Positions 63,001 through 64,000 of a DNA stretch of 64,000 nt are shown one piece after another. The stretch spans positions 2,646,001 to 2,710,000 of the forward strand of contig NC_025260.1 in assembly GCF_000740895.1 (NCBI RefSeq), given 5' to 3'. Positions within the stretch are counted from its first letter, which is position 1; every line of letters begins with the position of its first letter. Under the pieces are notes generated by a model. It was given only the letters and a program-made list of their open reading frames with translations. It was not told the origin of the DNA and ran no database searches. A program made the translations under genes and the position numbers. Origin of the DNA: Theileria orientalis strain Shintoku. Its lineage: Eukaryota; Apicomplexa; Aconoidasida; Piroplasmida; Theileriidae.

Positions 63001-64000
63001 ATGAAGAGGCCCTTGATTGTATTATTATTACTTTGTTATGGATATAAGATAGTGAAGTCTGAAGAGAATTCCTCAGTTGACTGTACTTTGTTTAAAGTTA
63101 GAACAGAAGATACCTCTGAAGATTGTGGATATAAAGACAATGACACCTCTAAATATAGTTATGAACTGAAAGGTTTATTCAAAAATCAACCACTTTATAC
63201 TTTTAATACTGGAGTGAAGCTTGTGGCACTTCTGTATAACGACGAATTTGTATGGAAACATACAAGTGCCCATGATTCATCTAAATTTCCCACCGAACTG
63301 GAAATAGATCCATATAACAAGACTCTGTGGGTTAAATATGGAGGAATGGACTTTGTAACTTTTAAGTTCGAGAATAACAAATGGAAACATTCCCAAGATC
63401 TTTCGTACGGTGATTGTAAAAGGGTCACAATACCAGATTACAGTGATCCTTCAGCAGCCAGTACACCAGCATCACCACCTGCTGAAGTAAAGGCTGAAGA
63501 AAAAGTAGAAGAAGTTGAAGCAGAGAAGGCCGAAGATGCAAAAGAAGAGGTGGCAGAAGTAGAAGTTAAGACTGAAGAGGCAGCAGAAACTGAAGCGAAG
63601 CCAGCTCACGAGGCAGATGAATCAGCCAAAGAGAAGACGGATGAGGCAGTAGAAGCTGAAAAAACAGAAGAAGTAGGAGAAAAGGCTGAATTAGATGCTG
63701 GAGAAGCAGAAGCCGGAAAAGATGCTACTGAAGCTGGGGGAGCTCGATCATTGGAGGGCACATCAGGAGAGTCGACGAAGGAAGAGAAAGGAGAACATCA
63801 GCTTGAATTTTTGGAAAGATCAAAAGTTACTGTTCACACATTAGATAACGATGGCAATAGCCACGAAATCGACACGACTCAATATACAGTGACTGAAGAA
63901 ACTGGTTTCCTTCAGGTAGACTTTTCGGATACAGCCAAGTTACACAAAGTAGACTACGATGGTGTGACAGTTTGGACGGATTCAACATACCCGTGCAATG
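63001..64000 (+). CDS. Secreted FAINT-type protein with Glu/Ala-rich spacer (3' partial)
   Basis: Open from the ATG at 63001 to the window edge, 333 codons so far. A signal peptide (RPLIVLLLLCYGYKIVKS) precedes a first FAINT domain at about residues 45-145 (LVALLYNDEFVWKHTS, TLWVKYGGMDFVTFKFENNKWKH). A long Glu/Ala/Lys-rich spacer, about residues 155-275, follows. A second FAINT domain begins near SKVTVHTLDNDGNSH and continues to the edge. Layout and spacer resemble exported Theileria proteins such as the SVSP group, although those are usually Gln/Pro-rich. Downstream domains are not visible. Confidence 0.8.
   Translation, partial: MKRPLIVLLLLCYGYKIVKSEENSSVDCTLFKVRTEDTSEDCGYKDNDTSKYSYELKGLFKNQPLYTFNTGVKLVALLYNDEFVWKHTSAHDSSKFPTELEIDPYNKTLWVKYGGMDFVTFKFENNKWKHSQDLSYGDCKRVTIPDYSDPSAASTPASPPAEVKAEEKVEEVEAEKAEDAKEEVAEVEVKTEEAAETEAKPAHEADESAKEKTDEAVEAEKTEEVGEKAELDAGEAEAGKDATEAGGARSLEGTSGESTKEEKGEHQLEFLERSKVTVHTLDNDGNSHEIDTTQYTVTEETGFLQVDFSDTAKLHKVDYDGVTVWTDSTYPCN

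Overview
The window is nuclear DNA of an apicomplexan piroplasm, most likely Theileria. The reasons are several secreted proteins that look like FAINT-domain (DUF529) proteins, a large family in Theileria; compact gene spacing; and many introns of only 28-40 nt with GT...AG ends. The GC-rich coding style (many CTG, GTG and GAG codons) suits T. orientalis better than the AT-richer T. parva or T. annulata. The species is an inference. Exon structures were rebuilt by hand from splice signals, reading frame and family similarity. For most multi-exon genes the summed exon length is a multiple of three, which supports the models.

Layout. 1-5.6 kb: end of a HECT ubiquitin ligase, RNase P/MRP subunit POP4, chromatin protein SWC4/DMAP1, and a CDP-alcohol phosphotransferase. 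5.9-8.4 kb: a secreted protein with FAINT-like repeats fused to an alpha/beta hydrolase. 9-24 kb: an intron-dense housekeeping block with a B-box/PH-like protein, organellar IF-2, CWC25, an RCC1-repeat protein, tRNA-Lys, lipoate ligase, a pinin-like protein, tubulin cofactor C, a p24 cargo receptor and a degenerate ribonucleotide reductase small subunit. 24-31 kb: a 1127-residue intronless unknown, two secreted unknowns and a neutral-sphingomyelinase-like enzyme. 31-45.7 kb: a six-helix cyclic nucleotide phosphodiesterase, an RRM-WW-RRM protein, CWC22, organellar uS8, Rab11, a PPPDE peptidase, an RRM protein and two small unknowns. 46-56 kb: a divergent mitochondrial carrier, an SRP54-M-like organellar protein, organellar MetRS, UTP25, a RING-H2 ligase, three tRNA-Pro isoacceptor genes and a cyclin L-like protein. 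56-64 kb: mostly secreted FAINT-type proteins, a bacterial-type phosphatidylserine decarboxylase, and a secreted protein made of two duplicated units.

Shared functions: splicing (CWC25, CWC22, pinin-like, cyclin L-like, RRM proteins), organelle translation and cofactors (IF-2, uS8, MetRS, LplA, SRP54-M-like, carrier), phospholipid metabolism (CDP-alcohol phosphotransferase, PSD, sphingomyelinase), and cGMP or membrane traffic (PDE, Rab11, p24). The 56-64 kb end reads as a host-interaction region rather than a housekeeping one.

The best candidates for something new are the FAINT-hydrolase fusion, the two-unit secreted protein, the R2 homologue lacking its metal-site and radical residues, the IF-2 with Asp in place of the catalytic His, the compact PSD, and the M-domain-like mitochondrial protein.
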